Below, piece after piece: positions 34,235 through 46,682 of a stretch of DNA of 64,000 nucleotides. The position numbers and the translations under genes were made by a program. The notes below the pieces were generated by a model. The model made no database searches. It had not been told where the DNA came from and saw only the letters and a list, made by a program, of their open reading frames with translations. Location of the stretch: positions 62,001 to 126,000 of the forward strand of contig JAEBUN010000056.1 in assembly GCA_023014365.1 (NCBI GenBank), written 5' to 3'. This DNA is from Lepiota brunneoincarnata. Its lineage: Eukaryota; Basidiomycota; Agaricomycetes; Agaricales; Agaricaceae. Each line of letters begins with the position of its first letter. Position 1 is the stretch's first letter.

Positions 34235-35937
34235 GTTATGATACACCCTTACTTTGACTTATGCCTTGGACTTCTTATGCCAACAATTCCTTTTTTGGCT
34301 CTCACTGTCATCTTCTGGTGATGCGTGTCTGCCCTCTGCTTGCTGAGTGAGGTTTCTAGCTCCTATATCCTGCATACTCCTCTGGTTTAACCAGGGAATA
34401 TGCCTCCCAAGACTCCATCCTGTCTGCCCCCAAAGCGCACTGCCACTGAATGATTCCCTGGCTGCCTACTGGGTCTCCCAGCAACAAGCCAAGACTCTCC
34501 CCCTGATGAAGACTTTATGCCTGATCCTGCTTGTGCCCCAAGGGGTTGTGGGCTTCTGTCGCTTCTGCTGCTGCTGATGATGACAATGGCCTCTTGTATG
34601 CTGACCTGAATTCCCCCCTGGGTACACCTACCCCTGCATCTAGCACAGCTTTCCCTGCTGCCATTGCTGGTGCCCCCACCTCTGGAATTTCACAGGTCAG
34701 GCCCCCCCTTGTTACCACTCACCTTGTTGCCACTTGGCAGGTGATGAGGGATGCTGATCCCAGTGTCTTCAATGTGACGGATGCTGATTGTGCTCACACA
34801 CTCGCTGCCCTTGGTGCTATTGTTTATAGCATCATATCTTCACCCTGGGGCTCTGTGGTCATCCAAACTAAGGATGGCCGCCAGGTCCCATTCACCACCA
34901 TCCTTGGAGAGTCAATCTCCTCCTTCCTCCCCCCTACTACTGCACAGCCTGCAGCACATCCCATGGAACTGCTGAGGTAAGTGGTCCCACGCTTACTTCC
35001 TCCCTCGCCCCTGAGCAATGTTCTGCCGCTCCAGCCCCTCCTACCACCCCGGTGTCCCACTCTCCCAGTCGTCAGGGCCATCCCCCCCAGCCCCCCCCAG
35101 CTGTTATCCCCCTGGCTGCTCCTGAGTGCCCCTCCTTTGCACAGGTGGTGTCCAAGCCACCTAGCAGATGCCCTCAGGCACCTGCAACCACCTTTGGTCC
35201 CACCTACCACCCGATCCTCATCCTGTGTCAGGTCCCCACTAAACTCAGGGTCCTGGCTTCCTTGGTCTCCCCTGTCAATGTGGTGCTTCAATCCTTGGGC
35301 TCTGGCCTTGTGGTTGATTCTATCCGTCCTGTGTATGATGGCATCTTGCTGTCTATGTTCTCTGTTCCCCTCCTGGCTGACCTGCCAGTTGTCCACACTG
35401 CTGTTGTGCATGTCCTTCAAGTTGATAAGGATGTCCAGGCTGCTCTCCCCCACTCCAAGTCGTACTTGAAGATCTTGGATGCCCCACTTGTCTTTGGTGA
35501 CCATCGCATCACCCTAGCTGACCTTACTGCCATCTTCAGGGCCTCTCCCCTGGTGGGTGACCTTCTCTCCCTTGCTGGTCCTCCCCGCATGGTCTGCAAC
35601 TCCACAAAGTCTGATACAGTGACTGTGTACTTTGACATATTCAATTCTCAGACTGGTGCTATGGCCAAGAAATTGGTTGGTCGCTACCTCTACATTGCCG
35701 ATGAAGCCTGCCTCTTGCAGGCAGCCTGGGCCAATACTGGCTCCCCCCAGTGCACTCGGTGCTGGCATTGGGGCCATCCTACCACTGCGTACCATCACTC
35801 AGTGCACTACTGCCCCCTCTGTGGTGGACCTCATTCTGAGGTGCACCATCATTCTCATGCTGGTTGCTGCTGTAGCAATGCCAAGGCAACCCCACCTACC
35901 CTCCTGCCCAGTGAAAAGTGGATTACTTTATGAGATT
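34235..35937 (+). mobile_element. ORF1 fragment of a second Tad-like LINE family
   Basis: Plus-strand 5' leader, then ORF1 from about ATG 34400 (MPPKTPSCLPPKRTATE) with a stop/frame change near 34,450, continuing as DADPSVFNVTDADCAHTLAA and, in another frame, SYLKILDAPLVFGDHRITLA, and ending in zinc-knuckle-like CTRCWHWGHP and YCPLCGGPHSEVHHH motifs. ORF1 proteins bind the element RNA. The sequence stops at about 35,937 with no ORF2 following. It is homologous to, but clearly diverged from, ORF1 at 60.2-62.4 kb, so it is a different LINE family placed head-to-head with copy A. Confidence 0.75.
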
Positions 35938-37199
35938 GAAAATGAAGTTTGTTAACAAGTTTGCTAATTCCAACTTTATAAGTTCATGGGGGAGAGGTTG
36001 TCACAGATCTCCAGAAATATATTCAATTCTAATGTTTTTAGGGTTTTGGTAAGTTATTCTCTTGGTCTCCAACTAGACAGACAGAAGTCATGGTTTCATG
36101 GGTTCCTGTTATAGTAATCAGGCAGCAAGTGATGTAACTATCACCCAACAGGCATCCACATGTTCTCAAATTTCTTATATTCCAGAGTTTCAATAGATAA
36201 TTGAATATAGTGAGACTATCGAGAGTTCCAAGGTTCTAACAAGGATAACTACCAGCAAAAAATGAGGCTTGTATCACCCCATAGTTGCAGCAACTAACAA
36301 ATATACCCTGTTAGCACAGGGGTCATCAGAAATGATTGTCCACATCTGTGCCACAGTGACCACTTAAATGGCAAAGGGGGATAAAAGAGGAACAGATCAC
36401 AAAATAGGTTGATGTCAACACCAATGACAAGGACCAATTGAACTGGATGGAATCAGAGGATGAGAAGAAGGCCACAGCAAGTCAGCAGGTGGCCAAGATT
36501 GCATTGTCAAAGGCTGCTACAAAGGTATCAAGGGCCAATGCAAAGGGGAAGGCCAGGGCCATTGAAGTGCTGAGTTTGCCTGCACCTACTGAAGACATGG
36601 CAATTGAAGGCAATGGTGCCAACCATCTGGAATTTGGCTACCCAATACTGAATTTCCATTGGGGGCCAGATGATAATGAGGGATATGAAGAGGGTAGGTT
36701 TTTATTTTTCTTGTGCTGCAATTTATTCTCACTCACTCATGAGATCTCTTCAAGTCATGGGGTGGGTGCATGAACAATTGGATTATTTTGACCAGTGGCT
36801 GGTAAAGCACTTTAGCCATGCTAAACTACCCCAATCCTCCACTTCAGTCCCAACCTGCACCGGCTCTAACACTGGCCCCAGTTATACTACTGACCCTGGA
36901 AGGTCTCAAGAACTGGTTGTACACAGGTCCTTGGTGATAGGGGTTAATGCTGGCCCATCAAGTGCAGTACCTGCAGACAATAATTATACAAATGCTCTGG
37001 CACCCCTAACCACACAGCCACTCTCTCCCATCAATCTCACCAGCAACCACATGATGATGGTGCTGATACAAGATGGCCTCACTACCTTGGCCTTACCTTG
37101 GCCATACAGCCATGGGCAGTTTCCTACACTGCTGAAGAGATTGTGACTGGGGAAACCTTACCCCAATCAAGTCCAGCCTCACCTGTGGTTGTACCATTT
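35938..37199. other. Unassigned sequence with one plus-strand open frame
   Basis: A plus-strand frame at 36,438-36,773 (charged, AKIALSKAATKVSRANAKGK, then PDDNEGYEEG) followed by 36,670-37,146 in another frame resembles a fragment of a transposon or host gene with a possible intron at about 36,694, but no family is recognised. The rest is AT-rich without motifs. Confidence 0.3.
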
Positions 37200-38210
37200 G
37201 TTTATGGTGGTAGGAGGGTTTTTGACAGAGTCTAGTCACATGGCAATATTTCTGTTTATGGCTTTTTGGTATAGATCAATTATGGTTCTGTCATCAAAAA
37301 GTCTAGAGTGTTGAACCAATTCTTTGAATCTTGTATTGAAGTCATTTAAGGGAAGGGTTCCTTGTTTTATTATTTGTAATGGTGTATGTGCATATGCACT
37401 TTGGTCAGCAGGTCAGAAGTGGCTTTGTAATTGGGTTGTGAAGGCTTGGAAGAGTTCAGCATTGAAGGTTTTTGGGGTGGCAGTTGAAGTGTCGATTCTT
37501 TCTTCATTGTATGAGGCAGCCCAGGCTCAGGCATCGCTGCTTTGGATTTGTCAGTGGAGTAGATGACATCATTTGCCTCAAGGTAGATTTGGGATTGGAA
37601 TAGCCAGTCTTTGAATGTGGTACAGTTGTTGTCAAAGACAGGTGGTTTGATTAGTCTGAGTTCTCAGAACATTCTTGGTGGGCTTGGGTTTGTTGTTGTT
37701 GTGATAAGATTTGATGGTGGAGGTGGTGGTGGAGCTTAGATGGCTAGTGGAGTTGGAGTGGGTTTGGAAGTTGATGGTGGATGGATGGGTGTCATAATGA
37801 TGGGTGTTGGTGTTTGAGTGGGGTTAAATGTTCCTGTGAATGGGTTTTGAGTGAGAATGGGGTTCTAGTGGGTTTTTGGGGCTTGGGTAATGATGGTGTC
37901 TGTTACTTGTCTGTTTCAGTAGGAGGGTGTGGTGATTTCAAATGGAGATGGGGGAAATTGTCCTGGAGTTTGTTGGTTTTTGTTGTCTGAGTGCTCAACA
38001 TGAGCTGAATATTTGGGGGGCATTGTGGCTGATTTAATGATCATATTTGGCAACTGCAAGTAGTACAAGGAAAGAGTTTATGATTGTGTATGAGGCAGTG
38101 AGGATATTATTTCCATGAATGCAGCAGTGGGTGCAGGGACAGATGAGCATCTTGAGTTCAGGAAAAATGATAAAGTAGGCAGCAGCAGAGTTTGATAGGA
38201 CAATGAATGC
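37200..38210 (-). pseudogene. Gag fragment of an old gypsy element, split by a later gypsy insertion
   Basis: On the minus strand around 37,530-37,670 the sequence reads ELRLIKPPVFDNNCTTFKDW then LFQSQIYLEANDV, aligned with ELGLLKPIAFNGTRRLVEDW and IFQCKVYVLANA in the gag of the element at 50.1-59.3 kb. The element is cut at 38,210 by the gypsy element 38,211-46,264. Its leader continues at 46,265-46,383 and its 5' LTR at 46,384-46,682. Confidence 0.7.
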
Positions 38211-38753
38211 TGTATGAAGGTTTGTGAGTTCGAGAGGGGAGGCAAGTGTCGTTGAGCTGAGTCAAGGAGAGGGAGAGATTGTGACAGAACTTTTTGAGAT
38301 AGAGGGTATATTTTTCACTGGGGGACAAATCCTCCCACTTCTACATTAAATATGGTAAAGAAAGTAATACTACGTTATTTGTCAGTTATCAGAGAAGATA
38401 GTAAACATACACAAAAAGGAGCAAATTTGTATAACTACGAGAGGCCGTGTAAGTGAAACAAAATGTAGCGAAGACAGATTTTCATGAAACAGGAACCTGG
38501 AGAAAAACTTACACATACACTAGGAAGGAAAAGGTAGCTAGAAGGAAGGAGAGGGAACGGCTGTACTAAAGGTGTAGAAAAACTTTAAGGAATGAAGAAA
38601 AATTTACATATATTTCAATGGGAGGGGACTTATCTGAAGACTGAGGGTATGCATGGCCCAGGGTTGTCGCTCCGTTCCATCATTCATCATCTGAGTCCAA
38701 CACTCGTCCTCTTCTGTATCATTTCCATGCGTAGCCAGGAGGCTACTCCCACA
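38211..38753 (-). repeat. 3' LTR of the 38-46 kb gypsy element
   Basis: 543 bp, plus-strand TGTATGAAGG to ACTCCCACA, matching 45722-46264 along its full length. Confidence 0.9.
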
Positions 38754-38784
38754 TCTCCCCCTTTCTTTCGGATTGCAACTGTCC

Positions 38785-41700
38785 TCAGTTGCCCTCACCA
38801 TCATCTTCCACAGCTGCCAAATCTTCCGAATCCACAAATTCTGTAACTTCCAAACAAGCGTGAGACCAAGGGTGGTAAGGGATGAGACGGAATGCAGCAA
38901 ATTTGAGGCAAGATACTGCACCGTTAACCTCAGCAAGTATATAGGCTCTGCTGTGCAACTGCTTGACTACCACCATAGGACCAAAATAACAAGGTTTGCA
39001 CTTGCGGCTGAGTTCTGGTTTGATGTGTTTGTTTAAGACCAGCATGAGTGCACCTGGTTCAAACTTATGGTCGTGAATTTGGCCTTGATTTTGCTTAGTG
39101 AAATCCCCTGTAGACCGATATTGCGCAGCCAGGACCTTGTGTTCCATGGTCTTGAGGTCATCATTGTGTTTCTCGAGGGCTTGGGCACGGACAGCCAGAA
39201 GCTCGGAGTCGGAGAGACGATTAGTGATGGGAGGGAACAGGAAGGTTGCCTTGGCAATGTCAAATGGAAGTAACGGCTCAATTCCATGGACAGCATAGTA
39301 GGGTGTCATGCCAGTAGCCTTTCTTGTAGTAACTCGGTCAGCCCAAAAAATGTATGCAGCATGTTCATACCATTTGCATGCATCACCATTGCAAGCCTTG
39401 ATGAGAGTGTCTTGAATAGTCCTGTGCATCGTTTCTACCACTCTGTTGGATTGGGAATTGTAAGCTGAAATACGAATGTGGTGGATATGATATTTATCAG
39501 CTAACCAGTCCAGTGCAGCTACAAATGCTGTCCCATTATCTGTAATGATCTTGTCTAAACCTCCCCATCAACACAAGATCTCTTCAAATATGAAGGCCCC
39601 AAGCATTCGACCATTTTCCTTCTTGAGAGCTCACCATTCTGGCTAACCTGTGAGGCTACAACAGGCTTGGACAATATACTTGAAGCCGTGGGAGGGTGGC
39701 ATATGCATGGTATTAATGTATGTCTTCCGAAAAAGCATTGCCGGGTGCTGGATTACAGGGGGGATTTGTTAGAGCCGGTGCAGATCGGGACTGAAGCGGA
39801 GGGTCAGGGTGGTTTCCTTGGTGTAAGGTAACTGGGGGACAGGGTGAAGTCAGTACATAGACTTCAGGACTGAGGCGGAGTATGTCGGGCGGGGAGTTGG
39901 ACTTGCGGCCTCAGTGTATGTGCTGTGCCCTCCTACTGTCCTAGTCTGTATTTCAGGAAGTCGGGGCCAAAGTGGAGTGAGGCAGAAGAGAGGAGAGGAT
40001 AGGGAACAGGGAGCTGGTCCGCTGCTTGATTCAATTATCAGACTGAGGAGTACAAGCCAAGTACCTACGGTATATATACTACTGGCCTTACGAACTATGA
40101 CTCGTACTGACTATGTGTGTAAGGGGAACTCCAGGTCATCACTCACAACTGCAGACTTGGAATTCCAATTTCCAGCCTTCCTGCACTCAGAAATCTGATC
40201 CCCAGCCCTCCTGCACTCGGAAATCCAATTTCCAGCCCCCCAATGCCCAGAAGTCCAATTTCCCACCCCCATGGGCCTGGAAATTTGTCCCCTGACACCC
40301 CAGTACTTGGAATTCCCTCCTACACCCCTCCGATGCAGACACAAACCCTCACTGGCGTGCATGACCCTATCCCAAGCCCATTCTTGACTATACTTACTTT
40401 AGGCATCCCTGACACCTCATGGCCATTTATGTAGAGTAGATTACTCAACTTGGACCTTATGGCAGGTAGTATAAGTAGTGTAGGTGAGCTTGGAGAAACC
40501 TTACTTGATTCTCTAAGGTTTCTCCCTGCTCAGGTATGTACTTGGTAGAAGTCTGGAAATGACACTAAGGTTTCTCCCTGCTCAGCCGACGCAACATGGT
40601 GACCAGGTTGCCCTTACAACGTGCAGAGCAAAGTGGAGACTGATCTAGTTACAAACAGATTACAAACGGATTACGAATGGAATGGAAACAGGTACAGGTA
40701 TGGAGACTGATAATGTATCTTGACTATGGACAGGAAATGGAGATGGGGGTATGAGACACCAAGGGTCAGGTGACCACGGCACGTGTGGAGGTGGTCACGT
40801 GATTGGGGCAGTGGGTTGTGGTTGGAGCAGGTTGGGGCCAAGTCAGAGGGCAAAGGGTTGTTGTGTGGAACACACATGGAGTCGAGAAGCCGAAGTTTAA
40901 ATGATTAGACTCTGAGTTGGCATGGATATGACAGGATTACAATGTGTTGAGTAGAGCGAATCTGGCATTGGTGACATGTCTTGAGATACCAGCGTAGGTC
41001 TTGATCAAGAGTAGGCCACCAGAAACAATCCGATAAGGTACGTTGTGTCGAAAAAAATCCCTTGTGACCTAACTGAGCATGTGCTGCTTTCAACAAACCC
41101 ACCCTTACATCCGTTCCCATCACCACCTGTTGATACCACCCTCTGTGTTCCTTCCTCCACAACTTGTCCCCTCTAATGAAAAACCTGCCAGCATGACAGA
41201 GAAATGTTACTTTGGCCTTATCAGTGAGTCCTTGTGGCATTTTCATTGTCTCCAGAAATTTTCTGACTGCTCCTAGTTTCTTGTCTGTCTCTTCTGCTCG
41301 AAAATTTGCTGCATTGTCACTGATTTCTAGCCTGCCCTCCTCCTTTCTTTCTGATATGACATCCCTGTCATTCCCCTGACCCACTGTCATTGCCCAAGCC
41401 AAACCAACATCCCCAGTTGATCCTGCCACCTAAACCCCACATCCAATCACCTTGTCAACCCAGTCCTCCGCTTTATCCACACCTTCCCCTGCCTCTTCAC
41501 CATCCTCCTCTGCTGCCTGGCATATTGACAATCCATCTGGACCCTTGTGTTTCACCCCTGGAACATGTACCAAGTCAAAATCAAACATCAAGATGGCCAA
41601 AATCCAACAATTCATGGCCGTGTTCGGGTGAATATCAGGTTTGTTCACCATACCCTTGATGTATTGTGCATCAACCTCTACCACTAATTTTTTTGCCCCA

Positions 41701-43816
41701 ATTATCCAGAGTTTCATCACATTGAGTGCTTGAAAGAGGCCATATAACTCGAGCTTGGCCTGTGAATATCGCAAAATCCGTTCGCTCCACGCAATCAATC
41801 CAAAATGTGCTGGCTGTCATCGTTCCTCCTCATCCAGCTGCGCTAAAACAAACCCGACTGCAATCACTGAGGTATCCACTGATAGAATAATTGGAAAGGG
41901 GAGTGTGTGATCGATTGGCCGAATTGCCTTGCATGTTGTAACACATTTCTTTACCTCCTCCATTCGCTACCTTCTGTTCATCTTCCCATCGAAAGGCCTC
42001 CTTTGTCACTCTTGTTAGCTTTGTCAATGGGTTGCACACCTCTGCAAAATCCTTGATCCAGTTCCTCACTGTTCCTGCCATCCCCAAAAATCCTCAGACT
42101 TCTGACACGTTCCAGCATTCTGGCCACTTCAAAATCTTGTCCACTGTCATCCCATCTGGTTCCTGACCCTTGTATGTGCATCGCCATCCCACCACAATGA
42201 TATCTGGCTGACATAATTGAAGTTTCTTGGCTGATATGGTTGCACCCGCATGTTTGAGCTGATGAAGGACCTGATTCAGGTCATTGGCATGTTCCCAGAT
42301 AAAACGCTGAATACCTGGGTTGTCCAGAATGGTCTCGTAGGTACCATTGTGCTTCTCATACTGCAATTTGGGTCCTAACAACATGACATCATCTAGGAAG
42401 TTTGATGCACAATCAGTTTCATTTTGCAGGATAAAGGCCACATTGTTATGGAAGATTCCTACTGAGCCCATCCAGCCCTGAGGAAGTACTGTGAGACGCA
42501 TTGTACCAAGTGGTGTATCAAATGTTGTGTAATTGTGAGACCCCTCTGCCAAGGTACGGTGATCATAGCCAACAAAAAGGTCCAATCCTGAGTATATTGC
42601 ATGTGCTGAGCATTGTTCTGCATACAGATAGACAAGGGGGGGTTCTTGTGAATTGCAAATTGTGACTGCATTGAGGGGAGTAAGATTGTGAATGATATGT
42701 ATATTCCCATCTTTCTTGGCAACCATAAACCACTGATGTCGATAGGAGTTGTAAGATGGTTCATATACCCCTGATTCAACCTTCTGTTTGATGTTTGATG
42801 AGGTTGACGACCTTCTCACAAATGCCAGGGGGGATTGGCAGAGTCCTTTGGGTCCATGGTACATGTTTGATAACTGGAATTTTGACTGGTGAGAAGTAAT
42901 CATCCCAAAAACGTCCCTTCTCTGATTCATCCCATGCTAACCCCATCTCATTCTTCACTAGTACCTCCGCAACCAGCTTCTGCTCCTCTGGCCACAAGAA
43001 TGCATTCAAAAATAGTCCAAGTGGATCCATACGTTCCTGAGTCAACCGTACACCTGGTGAAAATGATGGAGGGAAGGGGGATAAACCAGGTAGGGACCTC
43101 AAAGGATCTTCAGGAGAATGGCACAGAATTCGGACGTCACTTGGCATTGTTCCAGGGACTGGTTGCACCTTGTCAGCTACCTTCTTGTAGGCCAGACACC
43201 TTGACTCCATATTGTAGGAAAAGGATGACCCCAAGATTACCTCCGTAAGAGAATCCATACCTGCCTTGACTTCTACTCTGTAATTCACCACCTCCCTTCC
43301 TAGTACCATCAGGCCTTGTTTCATCCTCCCCCCAACTCGTTCTCTCATTGGCACTACCACCTTCCTTTCTCCTCCTACTAGATCTGTGATCACTACATCC
43401 ACCCCTCCATCCTCTCGTTCCACTTTTCTTAACCTTACGCTCTTTTGCCAGGGCCTCCCTAGCAACAGTTGATATGGTGCCATTTGGGGTGCAACAAATG
43501 CATGTGCATAAGTCTGGATTCCCCCCACTTCAATTTCCAACCACTCAGCACATCCTCCCAGGTCCTCCTTTGCCCCACTTGCTACCTGCATCGTCATTCG
43601 TCATCCAGGATTGACTCCCACTCCCAATTCTTCCCACAGATCCCTTTGCACCGCCACAATTTCGGACCCCTCATCCAAAAGCCCCACCTCCTGCACCTTC
43701 CCCATTACAACTATGTCCACTTCACAAAGTGGTGTTGCAAACTTGAGTGGAATACCTGGTATCATAGTCATTGTGGCTCCAACAGCTGCCTTCTGGGTAT
43801 GTGTGTTTTCCACCAT
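38785..43816 (-). pseudogene. Gypsy Pol (protease, RT, RNase H, integrase), broken
   Basis: Minus strand. Protease: VGLLDEGSEIVAVQRDLW (about 43,680; the usual D-S-G reads D-E-G) and YQLLLGRPW. RT: PSYNSYRHQWFMVAKKDGN, VLPQGWMGS, and SNFLDDVMLLGP (LDD box), at 42,094-42,780. The frame changes at about 42,790, where CATCAAA is duplicated in tandem (7 bp). Connection and RNase H: 41,430-42,210 (RNWIKDFAEV, IIGAKKLVVEVDAQYIKG). Integrase: zinc site HAQLGHKGFFSTQ...CHQCQIRSTQ (about 40,990), core with KIITDNGTAF (about 39,550), and a C-terminal part ending at 38,785. The integrase is split by the insertion 39,767-40,933. Several frames are shifted, so it is non-functional. Confidence 0.9.
39767..40933. 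mobile_element. 1.17-kb LTR-like insertion inside the gypsy integrase
   Basis: Starts TGTTAGAGCC and ends GGATATGACA (TG...CA), flanked by the 5-bp duplication GGATT (39762-39766 and 40934-40938). Removing it restores the integrase frame ...RSTQHIVI-PPVIQHPAML. It is GC-richer than the surrounding element and contains no transposon gene, so it is best read as a solo LTR of an element family not otherwise present here. A tandem of related ccaatttccagcc units occurs at about 40,160-40,260. Confidence 0.85.
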
Positions 43817-44079
43817 GACTTTTCAAAGGTCCCCACTAAGTGACAATAAGTCCCAAATTGTAACTTCTGGGACCTTGGTTTCCAGAATTCAGTCAAAAAC
43901 CTGCTGCGCAGCTTGAGAATTGGCAAGCTTTGACTCAAATCAATATGCTGGTTGGTGAACCACTGTTGAATTCCCTCCCTTTCCTTTGCTAACTCTCTTG
44001 CTCTCCATAGCCTGCTCCTCCCCTTTCTCCTTTGATCCCCCACTCAACCCCTTCTTCTCCTGAGCTCATGTGGTTGCAA

Positions 44080-45442
44080 ACCCATCGGCTTCTCCTCTTC
44101 CTACTAACCCCTCTAACTCTGCTACAGCTCCCCACACAAAACCTTCAACTTCTGTAGTAGCCACAAATGAACTGAGGGCAGCTGGGGTCAGAGCCATCTG
44201 AATAGGTACTGGTGCAGGTGGAATATGGGGTGGCACATCACACAAGCCGAGCTTCACATCAATTGCTCCCTTGAGGCCTCCTGGGTGGTGTCAGTCTATC
44301 TGGGTTCCATCTGCATGAGTGTAGAAGCCATTTGTGAGTGTGATCACCCATCCCATGCGCACATATTCTGCTGCTATGGGGCATGTTCTGATTCAGCAGT
44401 CAGGCTTCATACAGAAACAACATCGATTGTCTGTTGGAGGGTTGGATGTATAGGCATGATGGGACATTATTGTTGGGCCACCTATTGCTGGCACTTGGGT
44501 GATGGGTATGGTCCATCATGTTAGCGGTGGAATCCTCTCAGCTAATGCTGGAGCTGCCAAGACTAGTCATGCATATGTTGACACATAGTCTATGTCTGCA
44601 ATATCTAAGTCATGGAGTTTCTTTGTCAATTCTTCCACCTCACTTCTCTCATCCTTTCTCTCCTCAAACTGTACTTTCCTCATCTTCACCTCCCTCTTTC
44701 CCAATCTGCCTTTCTTCTTCTGCCCATCTTCCTCATCACTTGACTTGCCTGACTCCTCATCACTTGAGTCTTTCCTCCCTTTACCCTTCCTCCCTCTCCT
44801 CCTCTGTCTTGCTAATTTTTCCAAAATAGGATCATCATCCTCATCATCCACAGCCTCTCTCAAAAACACAAAGCATCCTGCCTCCATTGTCTTTTCAATA
44901 GTTGGGACCTGAGATCGGTCAAACGCATGGTCTTTTGTTTCCAGGCAGTTTCGGATAGCTTTGTGAGCCTTTGTAGGTAGTCCTTTCCAAAAATAATGGT
45001 CTTGATCATCTTTGTTGATTTTCTTGTTGTCCACCAGGTATGAAGCAACTGGCTAAAACTCCCAATAGTAAGTATTGAAATCATCTTCATCGTCAACATC
45101 TCCATCAGCTGCCCTGGTGATTATTTTGACAAGCTGATTGACCGTAAATTTTTCGCCAAGTTGGGACTTGGAGTACAAGTCGAGTATCTTGTTCTTCAGC
45201 TTGTCAAAGTCATTCTCATACCCCTCTAAGCTCTTCCAGAATCATTTTGTCTTTGCATCTGTATACCTCACCACTACCTTCACCTTCTCCCATGCATCCA
45301 ACCCACATGCTATCACATGTTCCTCAAACTCCTCCAGAAAATCCTTCAACTCCTCTGGGTATTTTGGGTCAAAGTCAGGAGCACAAGAGCTGCCAGGTGC
45401 TGGCATCCCTGTGATCCCCTTGGTTGTAGTGTTGGTTGCCAT
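44080..45442 (-). pseudogene. Gypsy Gag with acidic linker and degraded zinc knuckle
   Basis: ATG 45442 (MATNTTTKGITGMPAPG) leads to CAPDFDPKYPEELKDFLEEF, FWKSLEGYENDFDKLKNKIL, a coiled, charged stretch (KKGRLGKREVKMRKVQFEER) and a zinc-knuckle-like CCFCMKPDC followed by a stop and IRTCP around 44,400. Gag would form the particle and bind RNA. Internal stops show that it is dead. Confidence 0.8.
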
Positions 45443-45721
45443 TGTGCTTGTAAGTGATCTTGATAGGATGGGCAAGCTGTATTGACTGAACAATGTCCTT
45501 CATAAATTCCCTCGTAACGTTTCTTTGATCTCTGTGGTTATGCTTTCCTTAGTCTTTCTTCTTTTTGCTGGCCTTGGGATCTTTGAAGGCTGTGAGAGGC
45601 TTCTTTGATAGGTATGTGCTTGGGTTGTGAGCTCATTTGCCATGATGTTGGATAAGGGAATAGGGGCAAGGGTCTAGGTGTCAAGAACAGCTAACACCTA
45701 CCCTCACAGTGGGCTCCACTT

Positions 45722-46264
45722 TGTATGAAGGTTTGCAAGTTCGAGAGGGGAGGCAAGTGTTGTTGAGCTGAGTCAAGGAGAGGGAGAGATTGTGACAGAA
45801 CTTTTTGAGATAGAGGGTATATTTTTCACTGGAGGACAAATCCTCCCACTTCTACATTAAATACGGTAAAGAAAGTAATACTATGTTATTCATTGGTTAT
45901 CAGAGAAGACAGCGAATGTACACAAAAAGGAGCGAATTTGTATAACTACGAGAGGCCGTGTAAGTGAAACAAAATGTAGCAAAGACAGATTTTCATGAAA
46001 CAGGAACCTGGAGAAAAACTTACACATACACTAGGAAGGAAAAGGTAGCTAGAAGGAAGAAGAGGGAACGGCTGTACTAAAGGTGTAGAAAAACTTTAAG
46101 GAATGAAGAAAAATTTACATATATTTCAATGGGAGGGGACTTATCTGAAGACCGAGGGTATGCGTGGCCCAGGGTCATCACTCTGTTCCATCATTTGTCA
46201 TCTGAGTCTGACACTTGTCCTCTTCCGTATTGTTTCCACGCATAGCCAGGAGGCTACTCCCACA
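45722..46264 (-). repeat. 5' LTR of the 38-46 kb gypsy element
   Basis: 543 bp, pair of 38211-38753. Read on the minus strand, the sequence next to its inner end is AAGTGGAGCCCACTG, the likely primer-binding region. Confidence 0.9.
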
Positions 46265-46383
46265 ATGCTATTAGCAAGATAGTCAGCTTGGGAGAGGATA
46301 CAGCAGATATAGCAGCAGCAGAGGTACAGCAGAGAAGGACAGCAAGTAGGAAAGCCAGAGTGGAAAAGAGGAGTACAGTGTTT

Positions 46384-46682
46384 TGTTATCCAGGTAAGGG
46401 ATTGTCATTGAGTGGCAATACCTCTTACTCTCTACAGGCATCAAGGCATCTATACAGACTTATTCCCAGAGATATTCAGAGGCCAACTTATGAATGCAAA
46501 TACTTAGCAATAGCTGGAAGAGCAAAGGCAAGCATATAGAACAAACTATACTGTACTGGAGTACAATAGTAATTCTACTGTGTTTATATAATGTTCTACA
46601 GTGGCTGTGCTATTGCTGTGTTGGGGATTAGATGGTTGGGGAAAGTTCTACAAATAGAATGTTCTGGAAGGTTCTGATAACA
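46384..46682 (-). repeat. 5' LTR of the old gypsy element split by the 38-46 kb insertion
   Basis: Plus-strand TGTTATCCAGG to GGTTCTGATAACA, 299 bp, with a gtttatataatg TATA block. The leader next to it (46,265-46,383, ...aggtacagcagagaaggacagcaag...gtgtttt) resembles the leader beside the 5' LTR at 58,849. A second, inverted copy of the same LTR family lies at 49,722-50,028. Confidence 0.75.

Larger units (their letters stand above)
38211..46264 (-). mobile_element. Complete Ty3/gypsy retrotransposon (8.05 kb, minus strand)
   Basis: Two 543-bp LTRs in direct orientation flank Gag and Pol read on the minus strand. The target duplication is ATGC (38207-38210 and 46265-46268; extendable to 5 bp depending on the LTR end chosen). 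Pol order is protease, RT/RNase H, integrase, as in Ty3/gypsy. The LTRs differ at roughly 5 percent of sites. It inserted into an older gypsy leader and later received a 1.17-kb insertion in its integrase. Confidence 0.93.

Noticed and set aside
30560..35937. Possible twin-priming (5'-inverted) LINE insertion joining the minus-strand RT part and the plus-strand ORF1
   Set aside because: The ORF1 at 34.4-35.9 kb is clearly diverged from the ORF1 that belongs to the same family as the RT (60.2-62.4 kb), so the two parts come from different LINE families.
40140..40330. Array of ccaatttccagcc-type units as a functional tandem repeat
   Set aside because: The units are few, irregular in spacing and lie inside a probable LTR; no basis to assign a role.
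46384..46682. Independent solo LTR
   Set aside because: Its left neighbour 46,265-46,383 resembles a gypsy leader and a matching gag lies across the 8-kb insertion, so it is better read as the 5' LTR of a split old element.
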